From an uncultured Eubacteriales bacterium (GTDB lineage: Bacteria; Bacillota; Clostridia; Oscillospirales; CAG-272), in the NCBI GenBank assembly GCA_900552255.1, contig URZF01000022.1:1-13135 (forward strand): a stretch of DNA of 13,135 nt, in the 5' to 3' direction. Made by a program: the position numbers and the translations under genes. Positions within the stretch are counted from its first letter, which is position 1. Each line of letters starts with the position of its first letter. Under the pieces are notes generated by a model. That model ran no database searches. It saw only the letters and a program-made list of their open reading frames with translations, and was not told where the DNA came from. Positions 6,832-13,135 of this stretch are shown one piece after another.

Positions 6832-7959
6832 ATGGAGAAGAACTATTACGGCGACCTCAGCATCATCGGAATGAAAGGCAGCGAGAAATTTCTCGAAAAT
6901 GTCGACTGGTATCTGCATCAATGGCGGCAGGACAAGGAGGGGACGTTCCTTGTGAATGCAGACTGCCCTCGGTTTGGCTCGGGAGAGGGCAAGGGGATCA
7001 TTCACGAGACGCTTCGCGGACACGACACCTATATCTTTGCGGACGTTTTCAATTACGGCGTCACCTACAAGATGTACGGTATGAATGTTCCGATGAGCCC
7101 GGATGATCATTATCAGGATCTCAAACGCATCATCTGCGCGATCGGCGGCAAGGCGCGCCGCGTATCCGTCATCATGCCGATGCTGTATGAGGGCAGACAG
7201 CACCGCAGAACGGCCAGGGAATCGCTCGACTGCGCGATGGCCTTACAGGAGCTCGATTCGATGGGAATATCGAACATCATCACTTTCGACGCGCATGATC
7301 CGAGAGTTCAGCAGGCGATTCCGAGGAGCGGCTTCGACAACGTGCGCCCCGCTTATCAGATGCTGAAAGCGCTCGTGAGAGAGTTTTCCGACATCACCTT
7401 TGATAAGGATACCATGATGATCGTCGCTCCGGACGAGGGCGCGATGTCCCGTTCCATGTATTATTCCTCTATTTTGGGGCTTGAGCTTGGCATGTTCTAT
7501 AAGCGCCGCAACTATACGATCGTCATCGACGGCCGCAATCCGATCGAGGCGCATGAATTTCTCGGCCGTTCCGTCGAGGGCAAGGATATCATTATCGTGG
7601 ACGATATGATCGCAACGGGCGAATCCACGCTTGACCTTGCGGTACAGCTGAAAGAAAAGGGCGCGCGCCGCATTTTTATCTTTGCGACGTTCGGACTGTT
7701 TACGGCCGGCTGCGACAAAATAGACGCCGCCTATGAAAAAGGACTTTTCAACAAGATTTTCACGACGAACCTCAATTATAGGCCGCAGAGCATCATCGCC
7801 CGTCCGTGGTATGCGGAGGTCAACATGTGCAAATACGTAGCCTATATCATCGACACGCTCAATTCCGATTCTTCGATCAGTGAGCTGCTCAATCCCGTCG
7901 GAAGGATTCATAGTCTTGTGGACAGGGTGAGGGCGACAGCAAGCGGTGAAGCGGAATAA
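6832..7959 (+). CDS. prs: Long ribose-phosphate pyrophosphokinase (PRPP synthetase)
   Basis: It makes 5-phosphoribosyl diphosphate from ribose-5-phosphate and ATP for nucleotide, histidine, tryptophan and NAD synthesis. The 375-residue product is about 60 longer than the usual ~315-residue Prs, with a longer N-terminus and C-terminus. The clearest motif is the PRPP/ribose-phosphate loop IIIVDDMIATGES (D257, D258, T262, G263), compared with VDDMIDTAGT in classical enzymes. Upstream, MPMLYEGRQHRRTARES (115-131) replaces the YARQDRK ATP loop, and FDAHDPRVQQAI (D153, H155) replaces DLHADQIQGFF. I recognise this as the divergent long form seen in clostridia. ATG 6832 follows GAGAGGA (6818-6824). 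It sits 47 bases after the aldolase and ends the putative rha operon; the link to rhamnose is unexplained. Confidence 0.87.
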   Translation: MEKNYYGDLSIIGMKGSEKFLENVDWYLHQWRQDKEGTFLVNADCPRFGSGEGKGIIHETLRGHDTYIFADVFNYGVTYKMYGMNVPMSPDDHYQDLKRIICAIGGKARRVSVIMPMLYEGRQHRRTARESLDCAMALQELDSMGISNIITFDAHDPRVQQAIPRSGFDNVRPAYQMLKALVREFSDITFDKDTMMIVAPDEGAMSRSMYYSSILGLELGMFYKRRNYTIVIDGRNPIEAHEFLGRSVEGKDIIIVDDMIATGESTLDLAVQLKEKGARRIFIFATFGLFTAGCDKIDAAYEKGLFNKIFTTNLNYRPQSIIARPWYAEVNMCKYVAYIIDTLNSDSSISELLNPVGRIHSLVDRVRATASGEAE

Positions 7960-7994
7960 AATTGCAAAATATTAAGAAAATTTTAAGAAATAGA

Positions 7995-8023
7995 TTGAAC
8001 TTTTGATAAAAGAGGGATATAAT
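7995..8023 (+). promoter_or_regulatory. Sigma-A promoter for the small membrane protein
   Basis: A -35 box TTGAAC (7995-8000) and a perfect -10 box TATAAT (8018-8023) are separated by exactly 17 bases. An AT-rich tract (7962-7990) upstream could serve as an UP element. Transcription should start near 8030, about 49 bases before the ATG at 8079. This is the strongest promoter visible in the window and lies after the prs stop codon, so the small gene can be expressed apart from the rha block. Confidence 0.8.
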
Positions 8024-8033
8024 GATATTGCAT

Positions 8034-8051
8034 CATACATAAGACTGTATG
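8034..8051 (+). repeat. Inverted repeat in the 5' leader of the small gene
   Basis: CATACA (8034-8039) and TGTATG (8046-8051) are perfect inverted copies separated by TAAGAC. The element starts a few bases downstream of the predicted transcription start and 13 bases before the AGAGGAG ribosome site. It could be a repressor operator or a short 5' mRNA hairpin. Six-base arms can also arise by chance. Confidence 0.4.
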
Positions 8052-8078
8052 AAAACTCATAACAGAGGAGATTTTATT

Positions 8079-8348
8079 ATGGAAGCTTTAAAAAATTTCA
8101 GAAAGACGCTTGACAGTATTCCGTGGGTGATCGAACTTCTTCTTGTTATCTTTTTTGATGGGCTTTACGGCGGAATCTATCGTATGACAAGAGGGGATAC
8201 CACCGGTGTCGTGATCGGTATCGTATGGCTTGTGCTTGCTTATGTTCCGATGGTGTTTGGATGGATCGGCTCGATCGTTCTTGCTGTTTTGACGATTGTC
8301 GATATCATCTGCGTTTGTATCCATAAGAAGATTACGGTCCTTGCGTAA
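8079..8348 (+). CDS. Small membrane protein of unknown function, TM2-like
   Basis: The 89-residue product is mostly hydrophobic. A short amphipathic N-terminus (1-13, basic) precedes TM1 at about 15-34, a polar turn YRMTRGDTTG, TM2 at about 43-63 and TM3 at about 64-81, ending in HKKITVLA. The order G-Y-G-G-I-Y-R..G, then W, then a C-terminal V-D-I-I segment is reminiscent of TM2-domain small proteins common in clostridia, but this is recollection and not a firm assignment. An in-frame ATG at 8049 exists. ATG 8079 is preferred because AGAGGAG (8064-8070) lies eight bases before it, and 8049 would fall inside the inverted repeat. It has its own promoter and terminator, so it is probably a single-gene unit. 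Confidence 0.75.
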   Translation: MEALKNFRKTLDSIPWVIELLLVIFFDGLYGGIYRMTRGDTTGVVIGIVWLVLAYVPMVFGWIGSIVLAVLTIVDIICVCIHKKITVLA

Positions 8349-8364
8349 TAGGTAAGCAAAAAAC

Positions 8365-8396
8365 AAATCCGGACTTATGCCCGGATTTCTGTTTTT
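8365..8396 (+). terminator. Intrinsic terminator after the small membrane gene (bidirectional)
   Basis: AAATCCGG (8365-8372) pairs with CCGGATTT (8381-8388) around an eight-base loop, followed by CTGTTTTT on the plus strand. It starts 17 bases after the stop codon at 8348. On the minus strand the same stem is followed by GTTTTTTG, so it can also stop transcripts running out of the rhamnosidase gene. Confidence 0.8.
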
Positions 8397-8401
8397 CAAA
8401 T

Positions 8402-8431
8402 AAGAAAAGCGCCCTTTGGGGCGCTTTTCTT
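8402..8431 (-). terminator. Terminator of the minus-strand operon
   Basis: AAGAAAAGCGCCC (8402-8414) and GGGCGCTTTTCTT (8419-8431) form a perfect 13-base-pair stem with a four-base loop, directly after the GH78 stop codon at 8435-8437. The U-rich part lies within and just beyond the 3' arm on either strand (CTTTTCTTATTT in each direction). It works as part of a double barrier between the convergent blocks. Confidence 0.8.
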
Positions 8432-8434
8432 ATT

Positions 8435-10414
8435 TTATATTGTCACCGTCAGTGGTTTGTTTTTCTCGATCGGATAAGACTCATCGCCGACGATCAGCGT
8501 GCCGCCGTCGATCTCGGAGGTCACGGTGACGCTCTCCCGTGTCATCGTGACTTCGATGATGCCGTTCGGCGTCGGGACTTTGCCGGAGAAATTGCCAAAG
8601 CACATGAGATTCGGCTTTACCTCATAGGCCGCGTAGGCGGGCGCGGTCGGCCGGACGCCGAGCGCATATTTCCCGAGCAGATAGATCGGGGAAGCGCCCC
8701 ACGCATGGCAGAGGCTTTTGCCGTAGGGGCGTCCGTACATCGCATAATGCTCCGCGCCCTTGCGGTCAGGGAAATATTCCTCCCAGATCGTGGTCGCACC
8801 GAGCTTTATCATCCCGCCCCAATAGCTGTGGAGCATATCGGTCATGTAGTCAAATTCTCCGATTTGGCACATCGCGTCAAGCTCGAAAAACTCGAAGTAT
8901 GGCGTTGTGATCGGGAGGATTTCCTTGTTTTTGATGACATGCGTGATGATTTTTGCTTTTCTGTCCTTGCTTGTAAGGTCATAGAGCAGCGCGAAGATGT
9001 TGGCGTGGCGGGTGATGTTGCGGTTTCCGGTCTTATAATCGTCCACGAAACCGCCCTTTTCTTCGTCCCAGTAGAGCGAATTTACCTTTTCGCACAGCGC
9101 TTTTGCCGCCGCTTCGAACTTTTCCTCATTTTTATCATCGCGGAGCAGCGCGGCGCATTTGGCTATACAGTCATACGCGCGGATGAGCAGCATTTGCTCC
9201 GCGCACATCGGGCCGGAATCCTTGTCGAATTTTGACCAATCGATAAAGACCCAATCGCCGCGGCGCTTTGTATATAGGCCGTCCTCGTCGAGCTTGCTCT
9301 CGACAAAAGCCATCGTCGAAAGCATCTGCGGATAGACCGCGCGTACAAAATCGAGGTCGCCCGTATGGAAATAATACTCCCAAATGCCGGCGATCCAATA
9401 GAACGTATAATCCGGGATGGTATTGACGTGCATCGTCATCGGCTCGGCTCCGCGCAGCATGCGCGTCGTGCGGCGGACGATGTCGTTGTCGTTCATCAGA
9501 TAATAATTGACGAAAAAGCTCTGATAAGCGTCGCCGCCCCAGATCCAGCGGTCGCGCTTGATGCCGTCGAAGAAGCCCTCGCGCGCATTGAGATGCAGCG
9601 TATAGGCGGAAACGTCCCAAATCCGGTTGATGAGCTCATCGTCGGAACGGAACGCGCCCTTGTCCTCGAGCGGCAGATATTCGTGATCCGCAGAAAAATC
9701 GTAAGCGCCGCCGAAATCCGGTATAAAGACATAACGGAATGCGACGGTTGTGGATTTATAATGTCCGTTTTTCGCCTCGGCATTCACGAGAACGATCGCT
9801 CCATCGGGATCGAGCGCTTCCTCGCGGGATTCGCCGCATACGGCGAGGAATTTCGCGTCGGCGGGCGTGATATTTTCAAAAATCAGATTGCCGAATCGCT
9901 CGCGGCCGAAGTCGTAAAGCGTACCGCCTTCGGCCTTTTCGGAGGAGACGGGGACAATTCGCTCATAGGAAAATTTGAATACCTCGGGATTGTCGGAAAG
10001 CTCCGTATACATCTCATTGGTCCCAGCCGGCAGATCGCCGCCGCCGAAAGAGCCGTGCGACCATGTTTCATCGGACGCAAAGGTGTCGCCGACGCAGTAG
10101 ACTGCGGGCAGCCCGCCGTCCTTGTAGGCGTAGACCTTTACCATCTGACGGCCGGGCTTCAGCGTGACTGTGGAACCCGACGGATAGCGCACGCCGTCCG
10201 CAAGGAGGCAGGAATCCTTGGTGTTGGCGTAAAAAGTGACGGTTTCCGGCTTGTCGAGCTCTGCGACCTTGTAAAGAAAGAGGTTCCTTCTCGGGGCGTC
10301 CACCCTCCACATGCAGGAATAGTAGCGCCCTCCGACGGTGCGCCTGTTGTGGACGAGCATGCTGTGATAGAGCTCAAAGTCTCCCGGACACCACATCCAT
10401 TTTGCCTGTTTCAT
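8435..10414 (-). CDS. Alpha-L-rhamnosidase, GH78 family, cytoplasmic
   Basis: It should hydrolyse terminal alpha-L-rhamnosyl residues from glycosides with inversion. The 659-residue product begins directly with mature-type sequence and has no signal peptide or membrane segment, so it acts inside the cell on imported oligosaccharides or glycosides. A beta-rich N-terminal half (about 1-265) precedes an (alpha/alpha)6 barrel (about 270-600) and a C-terminal beta domain. The GH78 block DGIKRDRWIWGGD covers D283, D288 and D295; compared with DxxxREx5GD in well-studied enzymes, Asp288 replaces the general-acid Glu. The general base is probably E545 or E546 in TTIWEEYF, and HAWGASPIYLLGKYALGVRP matches the family C-terminal block. 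ATG 10414 has GGAGA at 10421-10425. It lies 31 bases after the transporter gene and converges on the rha genes. Confidence 0.87.
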   Translation of the reverse strand: MKQAKWMWCPGDFELYHSMLVHNRRTVGGRYYSCMWRVDAPRRNLFLYKVAELDKPETVTFYANTKDSCLLADGVRYPSGSTVTLKPGRQMVKVYAYKDGGLPAVYCVGDTFASDETWSHGSFGGGDLPAGTNEMYTELSDNPEVFKFSYERIVPVSSEKAEGGTLYDFGRERFGNLIFENITPADAKFLAVCGESREEALDPDGAIVLVNAEAKNGHYKSTTVAFRYVFIPDFGGAYDFSADHEYLPLEDKGAFRSDDELINRIWDVSAYTLHLNAREGFFDGIKRDRWIWGGDAYQSFFVNYYLMNDNDIVRRTTRMLRGAEPMTMHVNTIPDYTFYWIAGIWEYYFHTGDLDFVRAVYPQMLSTMAFVESKLDEDGLYTKRRGDWVFIDWSKFDKDSGPMCAEQMLLIRAYDCIAKCAALLRDDKNEEKFEAAAKALCEKVNSLYWDEEKGGFVDDYKTGNRNITRHANIFALLYDLTSKDRKAKIITHVIKNKEILPITTPYFEFFELDAMCQIGEFDYMTDMLHSYWGGMIKLGATTIWEEYFPDRKGAEHYAMYGRPYGKSLCHAWGASPIYLLGKYALGVRPTAPAYAAYEVKPNLMCFGNFSGKVPTPNGIIEVTMTRESVTVTSEIDGGTLIVGDESYPIEKNKPLTVTI

Positions 10415-10445
10415 ATGTTATCTCCGTTCCGATATTGTTTATTGG

Positions 10446-11648
10446 TCAAAACACCATGACGATGATTTTTGCCGCGAGGACGACGACGACCAGCGCGATC
10501 GGGTAAGTCGCCGCATAGGCGGAGGAAACCTCGTCCGTGCCGGCCGCGCGGATCAGCGCGTCAAGCGCGGGCGTGCTGGTCATGCCGCCGGTGATGGAGC
10601 CGAGATTGTTGAAGATGCTGAGCTTAAATACATATTTTGCGACGAGGAAGCCGATGATCATCGGGACGAGCGTCATGATAATGCCGTAGAGGAAATATTT
10701 GAGCTGAATGTTTTCCATGAAGCTGACGCCGCCCGGCACGCCTGCGCCGATGAGGAACATCACAAGTCCGAGCTCTCGGAAAAATTGAAGCGATTCCTTG
10801 TTGATGCGGCAGTCAATGCCGAATATGTGGCCGAAATGTCCGATGACAAGGCCGGAAATCAGCGTGCCTCCCGAAGTGCCGAGCGAAAAATTGATCCCCG
10901 GAATTTTGATGGAGCCGATGAGACAGCCGAGCGCGATGGCGAGGAAGAAAGCGAAAGCGCCGAATGGATCAAGCTTTGTAAGCTTTTTTGTGATCGGCTT
11001 GATCGTGACGGCATTGCCCGCTTGGAAGGAGGCCCTTTCCGCTTCCGTATCGACTTTTAGGAGCTTCGGTATGAGCTGGACGAACAGCACGACGCCAAGA
11101 ACGCCGAACACATAGGCGATTCCATAGCCTGCGGTGATCTCTCCTGCGGCCTCTCCCGTGACGGCTTCCGTCGCGGCGGAAAGCCCGGGCGTGCTCGTCA
11201 GCGCGCCGGTGAGCAGGCCGACCGCCATTTCCGGGGAGAGATTTTTATCCACTGTGATGAGGAGCACGGCGGCAAGCGCGCCTGACAGGATCACGACGAC
11301 GCCCATCAGGATATAGGCGATGGATTTTTTGTTGAAGGTCCGGAAGAATTTCGGACCTGCGATAAGGCCGATCGAGGTGACGAAAAAGGCGGTCCCGATC
11401 TTGGATACCAAGCTGAAATTCGATGCAAGCGCGCTGCTATACAGCGAGATGGTGTGTCCGCCGACCTCAAACGAGGGCACATAGCTCGCAAATACGCCGA
11501 AGAGCAGGGCGACAAGCAGAACGCCGGCGGTGCCGAGCGAGATGCCCTTGATGTTGATGCCGCCGACAAGATAACCGAGCGCGGCGATGACCGCGATAAA
11601 AAAGATGATGGAAAATGCAGATGAGAGCACATCTCCTAAATATGACAT
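10446..11648 (-). CDS. AspT/YidE/YbjL-family (AAE) membrane transporter, short form
   Basis: The 400-residue protein is an integral membrane carrier with two homologous halves. Each half carries a TSTP re-entrant signature: GLLTGALTSTPGL (P154) and GGMTSTPALDAL (P360), 206 residues apart. These are typical of the aspartate-alanine exchanger family (AspT, YidE, YbjL). About ten hydrophobic segments can be counted. Between the halves lies only a short hydrophilic linker (around KLLKVDTEAERASFQAG to TKKLTKLDPF). The two TrkA_C/RCK_C domains present in YidE and AspT, which are about 550 residues, are absent. Start ATG 11648 is chosen because GGAGG (11654-11658) precedes it; the frame is open to 11711, which would overlap pncB. 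The substrate is unknown. It lies between pncB (29-base gap) and GH78, so nicotinate, an organic or amino acid, or a rhamnoside are all open options. Confidence 0.82.
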   Translation of the reverse strand: MSYLGDVLSSAFSIIFFIAVIAALGYLVGGINIKGISLGTAGVLLVALLFGVFASYVPSFEVGGHTISLYSSALASNFSLVSKIGTAFFVTSIGLIAGPKFFRTFNKKSIAYILMGVVVILSGALAAVLLITVDKNLSPEMAVGLLTGALTSTPGLSAATEAVTGEAAGEITAGYGIAYVFGVLGVVLFVQLIPKLLKVDTEAERASFQAGNAVTIKPITKKLTKLDPFGAFAFFLAIALGCLIGSIKIPGINFSLGTSGGTLISGLVIGHFGHIFGIDCRINKESLQFFRELGLVMFLIGAGVPGGVSFMENIQLKYFLYGIIMTLVPMIIGFLVAKYVFKLSIFNNLGSITGGMTSTPALDALIRAAGTDEVSSAYAATYPIALVVVVLAAKIIVMVF

Positions 11649-11677
11649 AAAAACCTCCGTGCCGAATGCTGTCCGAC

Positions 11678-13111
11678 TTATTTGCGAAGCATTTCCTGCT
11701 TGATATCCCAAAGCTTCTTGGAAAGATCCACATAATAAGCATGAGGATTTTCAAAGCGCTTTACCTCATCCCAAAGCTTGTCTGTCTGGGACGCGCAGTA
11801 GCTGCGGATATCCGCCGCCGAGGGAGAGGTATAAACGCATTCTCCGTTCTGAAAAACGGGCACGAGCAGCTCGCGCAGATGATAATTTGTGAGCGTTTTG
11901 CGCTTCCACGTGTTCTGCGGATCAAAGATTTCGAGCGGCTTTGATTCGTCGAGCGTTTCGTCATAGACGCAGAGCAGGTCGGCGATGGCCTTGCCGCTGT
12001 CGTTGTCATAGATTCGATATACTTTTTTATAGTGCGGGTTTGTGATTTTTCCCGGATTTTCGCTGATTTTGATTTTCGGCTCGATGACGCCGTTTTTTTC
12101 CGTGGCTACGAGCTTGTATACGCCGCCGAAAACCGGATCGCTTTTGGCGGTAATGAGACGCTCGCCGACGCCGAAGGCGTCGATTTCCGCACCTTGGCTG
12201 ATGATGTCGCGGATGATATATTCGTCGAGCGAATTGGATACGACGATCTTGCATTCCGGCAAGCCCTCTCGGATGAGCGCCGCGCGGATCTTTTTGGTGA
12301 GATACGCGATATCGCCGGAATCGATGCGCACGCCGAAATTCCGGATGCCCTGCGGCACAAGAATCTCCTTGAATGCGCGGATCGCGTTCGGCAGTCCGCT
12401 TTTCATGACATTGTAGGTGTCGATGAGCAGGGTCGCATTGTTCGGATAGATCCGGCAGTATGTCTCAAAGGCTTCATATTCGCTGTCGAACATCTGTACC
12501 CATGAATGCGCCATGGTGCCGGAGGCCGTGACCTGAAAATCCCGGTCGCTCATCGTGCAGGAGGTGGAAGCGCAGCCGCCGATAAACGCGGCGCGCGCTC
12601 CGTAGACCGCGGCTTCCGCGCCCTGTGCGCGGCGCGCGCCGAATTCCGCCACCGGACGGCCGTCGGCGGCGCGCACGATGCGGTTTGCCTTGGTCGCGAT
12701 GAGGGATTGGTGGTTGAGGGCGAGCAGGACGAACGTTTCGATGAACTGCGCTTCGATTGCGGGCGCGCGCACGGTCATGATCGGTTCGCGCGGAAAAATC
12801 GGCGTTCCCTCCGGGATTGCGTAGATATCGCCGGTAAAGCGGAAGGTTTTCAAATATTCGAGGAATTTTTCGTCAAAAATCTTTTTGGAACGCAGATAGG
12901 CGATGTCTTCCTCCGTGAATTTCAGATTTTTGATATATTGGATGACCTCGTCGAGTCCTGCGGCGATCGCGAAGCCTCCGCCGTCGGGAATATCCCGGAA
13001 AAAAACGTCAAAATAAGCGATCTCGTCTTTTTTGCCGGAGACATAGTATCCGTTTGCCATGGTCAGCTCATAGAAGTCGAAAAGCATCGTATAATTGGTG
13101 CGGTCAAGCAT
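11678..13111 (-). CDS. pncB: Nicotinate phosphoribosyltransferase
   Basis: It joins nicotinate to PRPP, with ATP hydrolysis, to give nicotinate mononucleotide, the entry step of the Preiss-Handler NAD salvage route in the cytoplasm. The 477-residue product is a complete family member. Motifs seen are YELTMANGYY near the N-terminus, EFGARRAQG (E156-G164), SGTMAHSW with the phosphorylatable-type His (H202), LIDTYNV, GVRIDSGD (D264, D267), SNSLDE and FGVGERL. The N-terminal substrate and the PRPP/type II PRTase barrel residues look intact. ATG 13111 has AGAGG (13121-13125) nine bases upstream. Only 24 bases of upstream DNA are in the window, so the promoter is not visible. It heads a probable three-gene minus-strand operon with the AAE transporter and the GH78 enzyme. 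Confidence 0.95.
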   Translation of the reverse strand: MLDRTNYTMLFDFYELTMANGYYVSGKKDEIAYFDVFFRDIPDGGGFAIAAGLDEVIQYIKNLKFTEEDIAYLRSKKIFDEKFLEYLKTFRFTGDIYAIPEGTPIFPREPIMTVRAPAIEAQFIETFVLLALNHQSLIATKANRIVRAADGRPVAEFGARRAQGAEAAVYGARAAFIGGCASTSCTMSDRDFQVTASGTMAHSWVQMFDSEYEAFETYCRIYPNNATLLIDTYNVMKSGLPNAIRAFKEILVPQGIRNFGVRIDSGDIAYLTKKIRAALIREGLPECKIVVSNSLDEYIIRDIISQGAEIDAFGVGERLITAKSDPVFGGVYKLVATEKNGVIEPKIKISENPGKITNPHYKKVYRIYDNDSGKAIADLLCVYDETLDESKPLEIFDPQNTWKRKTLTNYHLRELLVPVFQNGECVYTSPSAADIRSYCASQTDKLWDEVKRFENPHAYYVDLSKKLWDIKQEMLRK

Positions 13112-13135
13112 TTTTGGCTACCTCTAAAAAAATAT

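Noticed and set aside
9365-10459. Plus-strand open frame (364 codons) inside the rhamnosidase gene
   Set aside because: Antisense shadow of GH78, with no family motif; the GH78 motifs on the other strand are clear.
11649-11711. Upstream-extended start for the AAE transporter
   Set aside because: It would overlap the end of pncB, adds a polar non-conserved N-terminus, and GGAGG immediately precedes ATG 11648.
1-13135. CRISPR arrays, transposases, tRNAs, riboswitch-like leaders, phage genes
   Set aside because: No direct-repeat arrays, transposase or integrase motifs, tRNA-like cloverleafs or long structured leaders were seen on either strand.

Overview
The window looks like a chromosomal stretch from an anaerobic, fermentative Firmicute, most likely a GC-richer gut-type member of the Clostridia. 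This is inferred from the long clostridial-style PRPP synthetase, the Shine-Dalgarno-led genes, the clean sigma-A promoter and the family make-up. No rRNA or other taxonomic marker is present. Coding density is high. No mobile element, tRNA or CRISPR array was seen, and no intergenic gap approaches 300 bases.

Layout: two convergent gene blocks meet at about 8.35-8.43 kb. The plus-strand block holds the 3' end of an unrecognised gene (to 260), rhamnulokinase rhaB (292-1773), L-rhamnose isomerase rhaA (1812-3059), a membrane-anchored CapA/PGA_cap protein with a TTG start (3106-4308), a GlmS-like SIS-domain sugar-phosphate isomerase/deaminase (4325-5380), a two-domain class II aldolase (5492-6784) and a long PRPP synthetase (6832-7959). 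Gaps are 16-111 bases, so this is probably one operon. A small membrane protein (8079-8348) follows behind its own near-consensus promoter. The minus-strand block reads nicotinate phosphoribosyltransferase pncB (13111-11678), an AspT/YidE-type transporter (11648-10446) and a cytoplasmic GH78 alpha-L-rhamnosidase (10414-8435), with gaps of about 30 bases. Two back-to-back hairpin terminators separate the blocks.

How the genes fit together: GH78 would release L-rhamnose from short rhamnosides inside the cell. RhaA converts it to L-rhamnulose, RhaB phosphorylates that, and the only aldolase present (the double-domain class II protein) would cleave rhamnulose-1-phosphate to DHAP and L-lactaldehyde. 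No classical single-domain RhaD, no mutarotase, no AraC-type regulator and no sugar ABC transporter lie in the window. Prs and PncB form a second theme: PRPP made by the first is a substrate of the second, in NAD salvage. CapA and the SIS protein hint at an amino-sugar or envelope link, but their substrates cannot be read from sequence.

The most interesting points are: (1) the aldolase is an internal duplication whose second half has lost the catalytic Glu and two of three zinc His; (2) a 14-bp hairpin between rhaA and capA encloses the capA ribosome-binding site and the TTG start codon; (3) the rhamnosidase has Asp where GH78 enzymes usually carry the general-acid Glu; (4) the unusual PRPP synthetase sits in a rhamnose operon opposite pncB; (5) a small membrane protein has its own strong promoter and a symmetric 5'-leader element. 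No wholly new system is demonstrated. Points 1, 2 and 4 are the best candidates for something undescribed.
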